This document shows, piece after piece, positions 12,227 to 23,940 of a stretch of 64,000 nt of DNA (positions within the stretch are counted from its first letter, which is position 1; every line of letters starts with the position of its first letter). Under the pieces are notes generated by a model. That model was not told where the DNA came from, ran no database searches, and was given only the letters and a program-made list of their open reading frames with translations. Both the position numbers and the translations under genes were made by a program. The stretch is from Misgurnus anguillicaudatus (taxonomy: Eukaryota > Chordata > Actinopteri > Cypriniformes > Cobitidae), in contig NC_073354.2 of assembly GCF_027580225.2 (NCBI RefSeq), forward strand, positions 20,791,001-20,855,000. The letters run 5' to 3'.

Positions 12227-13669
12227 GGCATTTCTCTGAAAAACCTTACAAGCACCTTATTTTTAAGAGTGTACCTGAATAACACAACACAAGACATAAT
12301 TAAATTATCTTCAGTACACTAAAAAAGTAAATAAATAAAGTTGAATAGGAAATACAATGGGAATTAAGTATTAAACAAAGACTACACAAGACTGCATAAA
12401 GTTCAAACCTATCACAAGCTATTTCATGTTCCCAATACAATGTGAACAAAATGCATTAAATGCACCTCAAGCCACAAACCCCTGGAATATGTTAGGAATA
12501 TAAATATGACTAAAATGTCAGATGATCCAACATGACAAGAAGATCCTGTCATCCTCTAATAAAACTGCACAATAACAAAGCCACAACCCCAGTTTCACCT
12601 ATTCAGTCTCTCCTCATTTACTTATGCATGCAGAAATCTGACATTTCCAAACAGTAAAGAAACTGCGAATGCAGAAAATCCCCAGCTGTCTTTGATCTAA
12701 TTAAGCTGAGTTTTTATTTCCTGTTTGTCATTTTGATAGCACCGCAGCCAGGCGCAGACATTGATTGAGCTGAGCCTTGAAATCCAAACATGACTGCACA
12801 TATGTGAAAGCTGTGAGAACATATGCCCATCAGCAACACTGCATTATCATACCCTCTCGACTGTGGAGTATTCAGCCCTGCGTGAAAATTCTCTCAGGGC
12901 ACCTAAACATTCGATAAGTGCTTTTGGCATTCTGTTTGCAACCACAAGAGGAATACAATAAAGGTAATGTTTCAAAATAGGATCGGCTTTTTATTTTAAT
13001 AGGTTTTAATATCATTGCGCTGCGTTTAATAAAACCGCAGAGTCACACTCTGCAGTCTTGAATGTCTGGGGGGAGCAGTCAGCTCTGTAGTGTCAGAATA
13101 TGATTGAGAGCCCTACAATGCTCCTGCCTCTTCTGCCAGCACTTTTATGAAAAATTTCTGGTCACTCAAGAGTTTGCACAAAACAAATAGCAATGCACCC
13201 TCATCCCCAAGGTCCTTCTGACAGTGAGGGGTATAATCAGTGTTCTCTGTTGACCTTTCTAAGGCCATTCATCTGCATAAATGTTACAATGGAAAAGCGA
13301 TGGAGAAAAACAAAGACTGAAAGTCGTGATCACAAATTTGACTGATAGTGGACAATAGCAAAAAAAGGGAGGTTTCTGAGAAGGGAAAAGAGACAGAAAA
13401 ATGTCCAGCAATCAGAATTAGAGGAATATAGAGAATACATCTGTATATACAGTACAAACAACCAGTGTTTCATAATTTAATGTTTAATTTTTAAACTTAT
13501 ATTTTGATCATTAACAAGAATCTTTACAAAGGTGTGTTTCTGCTATGAATGGGTTATGAACAAAAATTGCTTTTTATATAGACACTCTTGGTTTCTGATT
13601 TTATTAGCTATAGAGTTGCATTGCCACCCTGTGGTTATTTTATAAAATGTGACCTATTCTGTGACAACC
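12227..13669. other. Unique-looking non-coding stretch
   Basis: No exon and no recognisable transposon. The segment 12660-13260 is less repeat-like than its surroundings, contains homeodomain-type cores (ctaattaag) and could be conserved regulatory DNA, but nothing in the sequence alone proves it. Confidence 0.3.
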
Positions 13670-14340
13670 TAAACTGTTAAAAAATTAAATCAAATCAACA
13701 TATATTTTTATGTTACTTTAACTTATTAAAGTTGAACAATTTTAACTTGTTTTTATAAGTTATGTTAACTTATTACATGTCAAAACTTAAAATATAGGTT
13801 GAATTGACATAATTAAGTTGTTTTAAAGCAACACTATGTAGTTTTTTACCTTTAAATAATATCTTTAAAATTATTTCAGTGATAGAACAACTTTTAACTG
13901 GACAAATTGTACTCTTGCTGCAACCTGAGCAGCCTCCTAGCTGCTACAAGCACACACTGAAAGTGGCGGTGGAGGGTAGAGCACACAGCCCCGCTCCTCC
14001 CCCTGCCTGCAGAAGAGTGTCTGATACCAGGCACTGTTGCGCTTTTCAACCACATGGGGGAGCTGTAAGTCATTTTTACATGGAAACTACACAGTGTTGC
14101 TTTAACAACATGTTGCATTTGTTGTGTACAGTATACCCTGTAAAATAAAAAGTAAAATATATGTATATATTTTTTTATCAACTTGGATTTACAATTTATT
14201 TCAACTGTATTGACTAGTGAGTTGCTGTAACTAATAAAGTTGACATAACTAAAGCAAATTCAAATTGATTTAATAAGTTACAGCAACTCATCACTTGTCA
14301 AGACTTGTAAATCCAAGTGGATTTAACTTAAAAATAGCCT
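13670..14340. repeat. AT-rich palindromic repeats round a TTAA MITE
   Basis: Both flanks of the 13823-14105 element are imperfect palindromes built from acttaa / ttaagt phrases. At 14175-14335, acaacttggatttacaa mirrors cttgtaaatccaagtgg. They look like remnants of small foldback elements. Confidence 0.45.
13823..14105. mobile_element. TTAA-flanked MITE (aagcaacactatgtag ends)
   Basis: Bounded by TTAA at 13823-13826 and 14102-14105, with termini aagcaacactatgtagttt and aaactacacagtgttgctt as inverted repeats. The interior is GC-rich (gtggcggtggagggtagagc). The overlapping open frames on both strands belong to this non-coding element. Confidence 0.75.
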
Positions 14341-14521
14341 TAAAAATAGATTTTGTTTACTATTTTCAACATAAAACCACATAATGCAAAGAACATTATG
14401 TGAAAATATATCCTTGATACCTTTAATATTGACTGAGTAAGGCAATGGCAAAGATTGAAATCAATATAAAAATTAATGAATAAAAGCTAAATTTAATTTA
14501 CATTATGAAACCAGGGTCATA

Positions 14522-15642
14522 CAGTGCCGGCCCAAGGCATAAGCGAACTAAGCGGCTGCTTGGGGCCCTTGTGTGCTTTGACAATTTGCTTCGGCGAGCA
14601 ACTGCGCGTCACTGTAATAATTGATAAGCCATGTCACAAAAAAGTATGTATCCATCTGGTGCTGAAAAGAGAAAGGAGGAGGAGAAAAAAAGAGCAAGAT
14701 AAAGGTATGTTTGCATGATTATTTACAGTATGCTTAAGTTGTGCAGCAGGAGCTAGTGGTGTGACAGATCGCAGGTGATCCGTGATCGACCCACGGTTCG
14801 GCTGGCATGTGATTCGCGGATTAACATGCAAATTTAAATACTGAAAGTTTATCATTTGCACATGTTTCAAAGGCTTGCAAAGTGATTTTAAACAATTTAA
14901 CCCGCAAAAAGGCGCTAAAGTAAGCAGCTTTCTGGACGCAGATGCGGTTAAATGTGTCTGGTCCAGCTCCAGTCAGACGTTATCCTCACTATGCCCTTCA
15001 GAGATCAGAACACCTGATGTTTAAACTTTAGAGAGAGTTACGCTACTGTGTGTCATACTGTAGTTCATTAACATACATTTGAGGAATAGAGCACTGAAAA
15101 ACAACGTAACGTTATTATGTTTCACCGTTTGTAATTCGTCCTCTGTCTGTGTGTGTGTGCCCGTTTAAGTGCACTCAGTAGTGCACACATGGAGAGACGC
15201 GTTTCAGAAAGCAAGCGAACATAAAATCTTTCTGTTCTTGACAGGGCACATACAAACAAAATGATCTCCACAGTACTCTTTTTCCAATAAAAACATTTGT
15301 TTATGTCTTAGGTTTATGTATAGATTAGGCAGAAACCAGGTCCGTGCTTCTCTTAAAGAGACAGTAACCTCAATTTACCTACTTAAGTCTGTGTCATTAA
15401 AGTTAATCAAACAATCCAAGACAAAGAGGAAATCACGTCTGTAGCTCTATAAAATAATTATTATATTTAATTCAAACAATAAAAATAGTGTTATGATTAA
15501 TTTGATTAGACCTTACTTAATGTGCAACTTTCTTCTTTTTATAAATGTTTGTAATTTCCTTATTTTTTAATTTAAAAAAATTGGTGGGAGGGGGTCCCCA
15601 AACAAATTCTGCTTAGGGCCCCCAAGAGGCTCGGGCGCACTG
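14522..15642 (+). mobile_element. hAT element remnant with 8-bp target duplication
   Basis: Begins cagtgccggcccaaggc and ends ctcgggcgcactg. It is flanked by gggtcata (14514-14521) and gggtcaca (15643-15650), an 8-bp duplication with one difference. The sequence from 14631 encodes a short basic start (MSQKSMYPSGAEKRKEEE then a stop), resembling the N-terminus of Tip100-like hAT transposases. The rest of the transposase has been lost or replaced by a second element (about 14755-15590). Confidence 0.65.
14755..15590. mobile_element. Nested element, ctag-gtgtgacagatc family
   Basis: Starts near ctagtggtgtgacagatcgc. Its internal sequence (catgtttcaaaggcttgcaa, aaaaaggcgctaa, ctccagtcagacg, tttttataaatgtttgtaatttc) is shared with 29700-30937, so these are two copies of one interspersed family. 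It lies inside the hAT remnant and interrupts it. Confidence 0.55.
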
Positions 15643-15954
15643 GGGTCACATATTATAGGGTCACAAGTGGGTCCTAAAAGAATAAGATTTTAGCAATATG
15701 CTAGCACAAATGAAATGTCATTTCTTATTTAGTGAAAAGATTGATGACTCAGACACCTTAATGAAGTTTCCTCTTGTCTGGTTTATGTATTTGTATCCGG
15801 TTACATTTGGTCTGAACACTTAGCAAGCCTCAAACAAAATATGTGGTTTATAGCTTAATGCAAGGCACAGTGCCCTAATGAAATGCAAATACATATGACA
15901 CAAATAACGTCTCGGTTACGGATGTAACCCTCGTTCCCTGAAGGAGGGAACGGA

Positions 15955-16120
15955 GACGTCACGTCGTGACCGACGAATTGGGAACTCGCTTAGAGAGACC
16001 AATCTGCTTCGAATACTACAAAAAACGCCAATGAACTTGGCATTGAGATATTTGCATAATGCTGGCGCAGCCCCGCCAGGTGCGTATATAAGGCGCACGT
16101 GCAAATAAGGAAATCAGCTT
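15955..16120 (+). repeat. Left inverted terminal repeat of DIRS element
   Basis: Runs from gacgtcacgtcgtgaccg to aaatcagctt and is the reverse complement, with few differences, of 21663-21828. It carries a TATA-like gtatataagg at about 16084-16093. The 49 bases outside it (15906-15954) are the left terminal extension. Confidence 0.9.
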
Positions 16121-16190
16121 CTGTTCGCTGAGAAAGCCGGAAGGTGACCGGCCTAAACAGCAGGTGGCAGCACCTGTGGCGACGGGACGT

Positions 16191-16295
16191 GACGTCTCCG
16201 TTCCCTCCTTCAGGGAACGAGGGTTACATCCGTAACCGAGACGTTCCCTTTCAGTCGGTCACTACGACGTCACGTCGTGACCGACGAATTGGGAA
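16191..16295 (+). repeat. DIRS internal complementary region
   Basis: 16191-16245 is the reverse complement of the left outer end (15906-15960). 16243-16295 is the reverse complement of the right outer end (21799-21851). The two halves overlap by the trinucleotide GTT, complement of the terminal AAC. This matches the known DIRS design, in which this region templates completion of the circular intermediate. Confidence 0.9.
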
Positions 16296-16796
16296 TCCCT
16301 ACCAAAACGCCACTAGGGGCTGACCTCTTCCAGTGTCTGCGTAAAGCCCTCCGGTTCCACTTAAGGATAAGGAGAATTAGGTTTTAAGGCAGAAGGCCGG
16401 GCACTAGATGTTCCTTTAACCCACAGTAGTGCCAGCGACTGGGAAGCGCCCTATCTGAGCGGTATAGGGACGCTGCGGAAGCCACCGCCCCGTTAAGGGC
16501 TATTGGTGGGCGAAAGTCAACCGTAGTTGAGGTCTAAATGACAGCCGTGGCTGTGTAAGCAAAGCAGTGCTCTGCTAAGGGAAACGTGGGCTAGTAGGAT
16601 TAACCCCACGGAATAATACTCACAAAGGAACCCGTTGGGACGCAATGTGGGGCCCTGGCCAAACACGTAGGTTCGTAAGAATACAACTAGTGAAAGGCTG
16701 ACAGCCAATGCTCCGCGACAAAGGCTGTCAAGGCAGTGGAGGGAGCAAATCAAACCATTACGCATTTTTGCTCTGTTAGCCTTCCATACTGAAAAC

Positions 16797-17302
16797 TCAA
16801 TTTGGAGCCTCAGTCGGAGGCTGCAAGCCGACTTGCGAGTCTGCTCTCCGTGCCCTCCCTGGTGAGGAAAGAACACGAGAGGATACAGGCTCGATACGAA
16901 CATTGTAAAATCTAATGAACGTATTAGGTGTCGCCCAACCAGCAGCTCTACAGATGTCTGTTAGCGAGGAACCACGAGCTAAAGCCCAAGATGAGGCAAC
17001 ACTCCGTGTGGAATGCGCTCTCAAATTAAAGGGCAAGGAATGCCCTGCAAATTGTAAGCTAGGGCGATAGTATGAACTATCCAATGAGACATCCTCTGCT
17101 TAGTGACAGCTTTCCCTTTCTGCTGGCCACCATAACAAACAAAGAGCTGGTCTGAGGTCCTGAAGCTTTGCGTGCGGACCACGTAGAATCGCAGTGCGCG
17201 TACGGGGCACAACAAAGCCTCGGTTGGGTTTGCCTGCTCCAAAGGCAACGCTTGCAAGCTCACCACCTTATCTCTGAAGGGAGTGGTGGGAACTTTGGGC
17301 AC
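16797..17302 (-). pseudogene. DIRS tyrosine recombinase fragment
   Basis: Two overlapping minus-strand frames (17021-17302, then 16797-17084) together encode the C-terminal part of a DIRS tyrosine recombinase. The N-terminal piece has the segments CPVRALRFYVVRT and KQRMSHWIVHTIALAY. The C-terminal piece carries AHSTRSVASSWALARG, with the catalytic H-x-x-R pair, then CRAAGWATPNTF and FIRFY with the catalytic tyrosine. A frameshift around 17030-17080 separates them. No intact protein can be made. Confidence 0.85.
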
Positions 17303-19560
17303 GTAGCCTGGTCTGGGTCTTCAGTGAGACAGCAGGACCAAACTAAAGGCACGAATCGTCAACAGAGAATGCATGTAAATCTCCTACTCTCTTCATGGAG
17401 GCCAATGCTAGCAGGGTCAGAGTTTTCATTGATAAAAACTTCAGACTCGCAAACTGCAAAGGCTAAATCGGAGACCTGAAGGCATCAGCACCATGGACAG
17501 GTCTCAGGAAAAAAGATGGAGGGCGCGAGGGGTTTAGCCTGCGAGCGCCTCTTTAAAATGTAATAATTAAATCATGCTGGCCAACTGATCTGCCGTAGAT
17601 AAGTGAGTGATGAGCAGAAATAGCGGCGATATCAACTTTAATGGCGGAGGGACAGCCTACCATCTAACCCATGTTAAAGATATAAAAGCATAATGTTAAA
17701 GGGCATTCTCTGGGTCCTCGCGTTGCGAAGAGCACCGGGTGACGAAAAGGTTTCATTAAGCGCGTAAGCCCGTCCTGTGGACGGTGCTCGAACCGCGTCG
17801 ATGGTGTTAGATACCGCTTGCGATAAATCACCTAAACCTTGCGCGCGCTCAACGACCGTACATGGATATCCACAGGTCGGGGCGCGAGTGCCAAATGTGC
17901 CCCTTCCTAAGAAAGAAAGTCCTTTCTCAGGGGAATCCGCCAGGGAGGGCTGTCGCGAGGAGCATTAACTATGAAAACCAATTCTTGGTCGTCCAGTACG
18001 GACGATTAATAAAAGGCTCTCCTCGTCCTGCCTGACTTTGCACAGTGTCTGCGCAATAAAGCTCACTGGAAGGAATGCGTATTTACGCACCCCCCGCGGC
18101 CAGCTGTGTGCCAACGCATCCACGCAGAGGCTGCCCTCGTTAGTGAATAAAATAGGCGACAGTGGGTATCATCCGGCGACGCAAACAGATCTATCTACGC
18201 ACAACCGAACTTCTTCCAAATTAGCTGGACCGTCTGGGGATGGAGTCGCCATTCGCCGGGGGCGCAGCTCGGGAAGCGCGTACCGCTGTATTGAGCGATC
18301 CCGGGATGTAAATGGCACGAAGGGACCTCAGATGCTTCTGACTCCAAAGGAGGAGATGACGAGCGAGATGTGACAGGTGACGAGAGCGCAAAACCGCCTT
18401 AACGGTAAATAACGCAACAGTCGCAAAGTTATCGGTGTCGACAAATACATCCTTCCCTCGCATCTCCATAGCGGAGCGTACAAGTCCCAGATATACAGCG
18501 CACCGCTCGCGGCAGTTGGGGTGCTATGCACACCCCAGACTGCAAGCCCGTCATACGTGGCTGAACATCCCGTGCTTAGGGCATCGTATGCTACAGAATG
18601 CCAGGAGACCCCTCAGAGGCATATCTTGCTATCAGAAATGCTGGGTCTACTACGGGGAAATATAAATGACACGCAGGTGCAGTGTTTACACAATGCATGC
18701 CGGTGCGCCACGCTCTCCTCGAGACTCGATCGTAAAGCCAACGCTGAAGCGGTCTCATATGACGCAGCTCGAGCAGCGTCACAGCTGCAGCATGCTGTCA
18801 TATGTCCAGGGCTTCTGAAATTGTTTCAGAGGGACCGCGTACTTCCCTCGAATTAAACCGAGGCAAGACAGAACTGACTAGTTGCGCGCTCTTGTAAAAC
18901 ACGCCAATTAGTTGATCGAGTCTAATTCCATACTGAGAAAAAGGATCCTCTGCACGGGGCAAAGTTGCTCTTACCCAGTCGACCTGATGACTTAAACGAG
19001 CGAGATGCCGAAGCATTAACTCTCTGTGTTCGCGCACGTCTGCCAAGAACGGACTATTATAAGTCAACGTAAATAAAAGCAGAATGCAAACAACGCTCTC
19101 TCTCTGATATTTTAATGTCGTGACTAGCACTTTCATGGAGACACGGAGAGAGAGAGACAGCTCGAATGATGTACTTAATATTAATATGCCCACCCCACGA
19201 CGCAGAGCGAAAAACGGTCTAAGGCGAGGGAGATGGACACAAAAAGTACACGTCTTACAGGTCTAAGGCTGCAAACCGATATGAATATTGAAATACGAGC
19301 CTCGGCGTTATCATCCAAAAAAGACCACCTTTGTGGAGCCGGTGCGTAAATCAAATCGATCGTAACCCACCGCGTATTTTGGGTACTATGAGATGAAGGC
19401 TGGAAAAACCCTATCATCATATCATCATCTCGGTAAGAGGGATCGGCTCGATAATCCTTCGCCAGCAGGACATCGACTTATGCACGCAGTACATGTGCAT
19501 CGGACACTTTCACTATAGTGAAAACGAAAGCCCGAGAATTTTGGGGTTGGGCCGGTAATT
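17303..19560 (-). pseudogene. DIRS reverse transcriptase / RNase H region, decayed
   Basis: The RNase H part is clearest at 18221-18469, with VDTDNFATVA, RSRHLSHLARHLLLWSQKH and LRAIYIPGSLN. Upstream, 18798-19193 keeps REHRELMLRHLARLSHQ, the region following the catalytic motif in DIRS reverse transcriptases. 19181-19420 and the 5' part of 19425-20036 give earlier fragments. Downstream, about 17900-18220 resembles the DIRS linker (phrases such as PPWRIPLRKD and LFASPDDTH) with several stops. Frames switch repeatedly, so this is non-functional. Confidence 0.75.
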
Positions 19561-21480
19561 GTACTTCGTAACCGAGGCGGATCGTGCGTAAAACCCAACG
19601 AACGGGCTGGGAACTGAAGCCAAGCACCCAGGCACCGTACGAGGAGAATTAACGACACTACCGAAGTACCCGCGGTGGGGCAGCGAAGCGAGACAGGTGA
19701 GACTGCCGGTGCGTCTGCTGTGACAGCATAAGCATCTACAGTATGTGTGTGTGTGTGTGTGACACACTGACCTGAGCCCGCTGAAGGTGACGGTCGTCTG
19801 GTCTCCTCTGCGGAGAGCACAGACTCCGATGAGGGTGATGGTTGTCCGGTCTCTTCAGTGGAGGGCTCGGACTCCTCAGAACACCCGCTGGCGATAGAGG
19901 AGAGGTAGGGTGAGCTGGTGTGTGCCCGCTCACGGCTCTCTCGATCCTCTGGAGACCTGGAGAGGGAAGAGGAATGCACTCTATGTGTGGTTAAGTGGGT
20001 ACCGGCTAAACAGCCGGTGGAACATATGCAAACCAAGAATTTTCCACCCGACCCTCTATCGGGGGAAGGAGCGAATCACCGTCTCCTGAAGAGTGATCCT
20101 CTGCCAATCCGGGTCGCGCGCTTACTGGCCACTTAAACTCCCGATTTCACGGGAAGCGGCTAAGCGGGCGGGGCGAGCTGCTGACGACCGGTTCCACCGC
20201 GCTGCCGAGATGGGGTCCGAGGAGGGGACGAAGGTGGTCGCCGCAGCACGCCGACGGCGAGTGGCAGACTGAGGAGCCGGCGTGGTGGTTTTTACCAAGG
20301 GCAGCTCGCCGGGGCATGACCTAAGAGATCGCCTCAGTCTGCGCAGTGGAGCTGTACGACTCCACGGCCTCGCCGAAGAGGCCGGTCTGTGAGACAGGAG
20401 CATTCAAGAAGTTGTTCTCGCCTGCGTCCGTCAGCCAGACACAGCCAAAGGTGGCGATCTTGAACCACTGTGGTGAACATCGCACGACTGAAGGTCGCGG
20501 CTTCCCTCGTAAATCCTTGGTGAACCTGTAGCAACGTTATTGCGTGCAGGGCTGAAGCCGCCTCTCCGCATGCCTGACAGACAGCGCCCGTAACCGGACG
20601 ACTGTCTACAAACACGGGAGGGAAGGGTTGGGTGGTCCCTCCAGGAACGCAGCTGCATCGCAACCCCCCGCTCCACTGAAGGGGTCCCCGCCCTTAGCGG
20701 CTCCCCTGGTGAGGGAGATGAGGGGTGAAAGCTGAAGCTGAACGACCGGATGGCCGCAAATCACGTCAGCTCTTCGTGCCGTCGGGAAGAAAGGCACAGG
20801 AGCAGAGGACTGAGAGGCCCGAGCAGCTCCGAAATACCAATCACGTGGGCAGTACGGTTCGGGCGGAGAGGGGTTAACCTCTCCAACTCTACCGTTTCCG
20901 CCGCTCGAGCGGGTACGGCCGCCATCTCCGGAACGACTCCACTTCGGAGGAAATTGGACACCCCTCTGATGCTGCAGAAGTGAACGGGACCAGAAGGAGG
21001 TCCAATGGATCGGCAGAAATCGTAGAACACGACTCTGCCGTCTCCACCGGAGCCTCAACCGGCTGAGGATGAAAGGCCGGTAGGTGGAGGACGTATCCTC
21101 CGTCCTACTCAGCGTAGTGATGCGAAGAGCGTCATGCGAGCGCTTGACAGCCGCACCATGGCGGTGTCAGCACTGCAAAGGCGCGGACAGCATTCCCGTA
21201 GAAACGTCAGTCGTCTCCGCAATCCAAGAGGGTTATGCTCTCACAGAAAGAACAAAAACTCCCCACGAGCGCAGCCTCAGAGTGCTTGATGCCCAAGCAT
21301 GAAGACAGCGCTCGTGACCGAAACTGGAACCCTTATACCTCTCACATCCAAGATCGCACGGACGAAAAGCAATCCTGAAAAGGACGCCGATCTCCGAATA
21401 TACGAGAGAGTGGCTGTCTTTAAAAAGACACAGAGCTCTCACGTATCACTCTTTAGGGAAATCACTCTTTAGGTGCTCAG
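19561..21480 (-). pseudogene. DIRS gag-like region, decayed
   Basis: Minus-strand fragments at 20122-20403, 20606-21058 and 20761-21030 are rich in Arg, Ser and Pro. They occupy the position of gag in DIRS elements, between the right terminal repeat and the polymerase. 19736-19933 encodes a Ser/Pro linker with a (GT)n-derived run. The assignment is mainly positional. No single frame is open across the region. Confidence 0.5.
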
Positions 21481-21662
21481 CTGATGATGCGCACAGGGAA
21501 AGGCAACGCACACACTAAACTCAAAACAAAAAATATGCAGAGCAGTGGAATACTGCGAGCGTCCGCTGTGTTAGTACTGCTTGTCAATCAACTTCAGCAA
21601 CCGTTCCCAGAAGAGCAGAGAGTAGCTTCTCAGTCAGATAAAGCCGGCTTTCGAAGCGAAAA

Positions 21663-21828
21663 AAGCTGATTTCCTTATTTGCACGTGCGCCTTATATACG
21701 CACCTGGCGGGGCGGCGCCAGCATTATGCAAATATCTCAATGCCAAGTTCATTGGCGTTTTTTGTAGTATTCGAAGCAGATTGGTCTCTCTAAGCGAGTT
21801 CCCAATTCGTCGGTCACGACGTGACGTC
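21663..21828 (-). repeat. Right inverted terminal repeat of DIRS element
   Basis: Reverse complement of 15955-16120. The minus-strand TATA-like sequence here (cttatatac on the plus strand, about 21690-21698) is in place to promote transcription of the element's genes leftward. The terminal extension 21829-21851 ends ctgaaagggaac. Confidence 0.9.
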
Positions 21829-21851
21829 GTAGTGACCGACTGAAAGGGAAC

Positions 21852-22763
21852 ATCTATTGCCACATTTGCCTGAGGACGAAAACATGAGCTAGAACAAACA
21901 ACATGAAAGAAGTCCCACAGAGCTTGTTTTTTCCAATACTACCCTCTTCTGGTGAAAACGCAGGCACACAACAGGCTATTAGAGTGAAGGTCCTTTCCTT
22001 ACCAGCTGTTCATTGATGTGAATGTATTGTTCTCCAAAAGAAATCCTATAACCTGCTGAGCCGGGACATCCTCCAGGACTGCAAAATAAATGTGACCTTC
22101 TAAGCAACAGGGACAGGGCCTGGAAGAACTCCATGAAATGGAGAACAGTTTAGAGTGGCCTATTGTGAAAGACAGGATTACATTTACATTATGCATTTGA
22201 TCCAAAGCAGGGGCGTCGATTTGGGAACACCGAATTGTTCCTAGCAATAATTTCATCCAAACAATTGGTCTTTATTTATAACAACTGATGCCCGATTCTT
22301 GTGTTTTTTAAATTATTTTATTTAACATTAATTTATTAAGGAATCATTGAAATTAGATTAGAACTTTTTTTACAATCGCGTTCTGAAAAAATTAATGTGG
22401 TACAGAGATATCGTTCTCTGCGACGAGTCCCGCCTCCATAACTTAAATCACTAATATGATTGGCTTTGCCTTTCTTGAGTCCCGCCTCTCTAACCTATAT
22501 CGCTTTATGATTGGTTTTGTCTTTACTTGCTAAACGTGTGATGTTGTGCTAGGCTGAAGCGCCAAAACTCAGCGTGAACGAGACTCGAGGTACATGACAA
22601 GGTACAGGCAAGCTACCGGTGAGTGAGGACAGCATTCTTATATTAATTTTTATGCACAAAATACGGAACACGTTTTTCACATAATGATTCAGGGACACTA
22701 ATTGTTTTCCACGACAATTCCATATTAACCTGAGGAGTTGCAAACTTATAACAGTGTATGGGC
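21852..22763. other. Flank of DIRS element, one weak exon candidate
   Basis: Apart from the exon candidate at 22003-22159 no gene is recognised. The stretch 22380-22560 contains a directly repeated phrase (gtcccgcctccataactt / gtcccgcctctctaacct) and probably belongs to an interspersed repeat. Confidence 0.35.
22003..22159 (-). CDS. Weak candidate internal exon, unrecognised
   Basis: On the minus strand an acceptor (ctgtctttcacaatag) is followed by 157 bases and a good donor (cagctg|gtaagg). One frame is open throughout and includes CLEGHIYFAVLEDVPAQQV. Another is open from an internal ATG and ends FGEQYIHINEQL. I do not recognise either protein, and no partner exon is visible nearby. It could be an orphan exon, a conserved non-coding element or chance. 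Confidence 0.2.
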
Positions 22764-23292
22764 GCAGTCACACTAAAAGCGCTTTAAACGCTTGCAAACG
22801 CAAGGCGCGACGCACTGCCTTTTTTAAAAAAATAGCAGTGCGGCGCGGCTTTTCATGTTGCTAAGCAACCACCGAGTCAGCTGTCTTGTCAATCAAATAT
22901 TGAAGCGTGAGCGCTCTTTTGCTGTTAACTGTCATATTAGCAGAAACTTTAAAAAGAGGACGCTTGCTCTGACCTTGTTTGAGGGTGAGAGATGCATAAA
23001 CACGCAGGAGAGAGTGAGCGAGTGGAGTCCGGTTCTTCAAAGCAACTGTAAACTTCACTGACCACAACGTAAGGCCCGCCTCTCCCCTCATTCGATTGGA
23101 CAATGGAAGACGCGAATGACGTCAGGCGCTTTCTCCGCTCTCAGCGCTCCTTCAACAACGCGTGCGCGACAGGCGGCAGAAAACCGCAAGGCGCTCGGCG
23201 CGCATAAACAGCGCGCAAACGCGCCCTGCCCATAGAATATCATTCAAAAAAGGCGCCTGCAACTGCCATAAACGCTTTTGGTGTGACTGCAG
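22764..23292. mobile_element. Inverted-repeat MITE (gcagtcacactaaaagcg ends)
   Basis: The left terminus gcagtcacactaaaagcg and right terminus cgcttttggtgtgactgc are inverted copies. The interior is rich in gcg/cgc phrases (caaacgcaaggcgcgacgc, gcgcataaacagcgcgcaaac) arranged palindromically. Open frames on both strands inside it are incidental. Confidence 0.7.
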
Positions 23293-23940
23293 CCTATGCC
23301 GTTTAAACAGAACGCGAGAACGCTCAGAAAATAAAAAAGCACAAACAATAAAATATTTGCCAACTACAGTAGTTTTTTTTTGTGATGGCTGTTGAAAAAG
23401 TATAATGTGTTATATTTTTTCTGCTTTAACAGATTTGAAGGAAATCTGACAGTTCAGTATTTTACCTTTTTTCACTGACATCACAAAAAAAGTTAAACAT
23501 GAAATACAAATAAAATGGGCCTATTTTATATCTGTTGTTTTTGACACGTGTAACCTTAATAAATGGGTCATTCTTCAGTTGGGGTGGCAAATGTGAGGCA
23601 CAATTTGTAAAAGCCTTTTTGTTGGCTTTTTAATAAAATTTATTGGTATGCATTTCAAAATCGTTTAATATGCTATATTCATTAAAATTGAAGATTAATA
23701 AAAATTTTCATTTTAAATAACAAAAAATAAAAACACGTGTAAATCTTATAACATCATCACATACACTAATAAAGTGCAACACATGAAATTGTCAAAATTT
23801 TAGCTAACTGTAAGATAATTAATACGAAAGAAAGAATGCACTCACCATGCACCCCTCAGATCAACCAGCACCTGCAATGACCTTTACACACAGGATTTAA
23901 TAAATAGATTTTAAATAGATTTAATAAAATTGTACATAAT
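23293..23940. other. AT-rich stretch, nothing recognised
   Basis: Low-complexity A/T-rich sequence with no exon, RNA gene or bounded repeat that I can identify. Confidence 0.4.

Larger units (their letters stand above)
15906..21851 (-). mobile_element. DIRS-type tyrosine-recombinase retrotransposon, decayed
   Basis: A 5,946-bp element read on the minus strand, starting and ending with AAC. It has 166-bp inverted terminal repeats, unequal terminal extensions, and an internal complementary region that duplicates both outer ends, the hallmark of DIRS elements. These integrate via a tyrosine recombinase without target duplication. The coding order from the right is gag-like, reverse transcriptase with RNase H, then tyrosine recombinase. 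All three are broken by frameshifts and stops, so the copy cannot encode its own proteins. The termini appear intact. Its GC-rich composition contrasts with the AT-rich flanks. Confidence 0.9.

Noticed and set aside
13879..14181. Overlapping open frames on both strands
   Set aside because: Both lie within a TTAA-bounded non-coding MITE.
17168..18856. Plus-strand open frames in the 16-21 kb region
   Set aside because: They are shadows of the minus-strand DIRS genes in GC-rich sequence and show no family resemblance.
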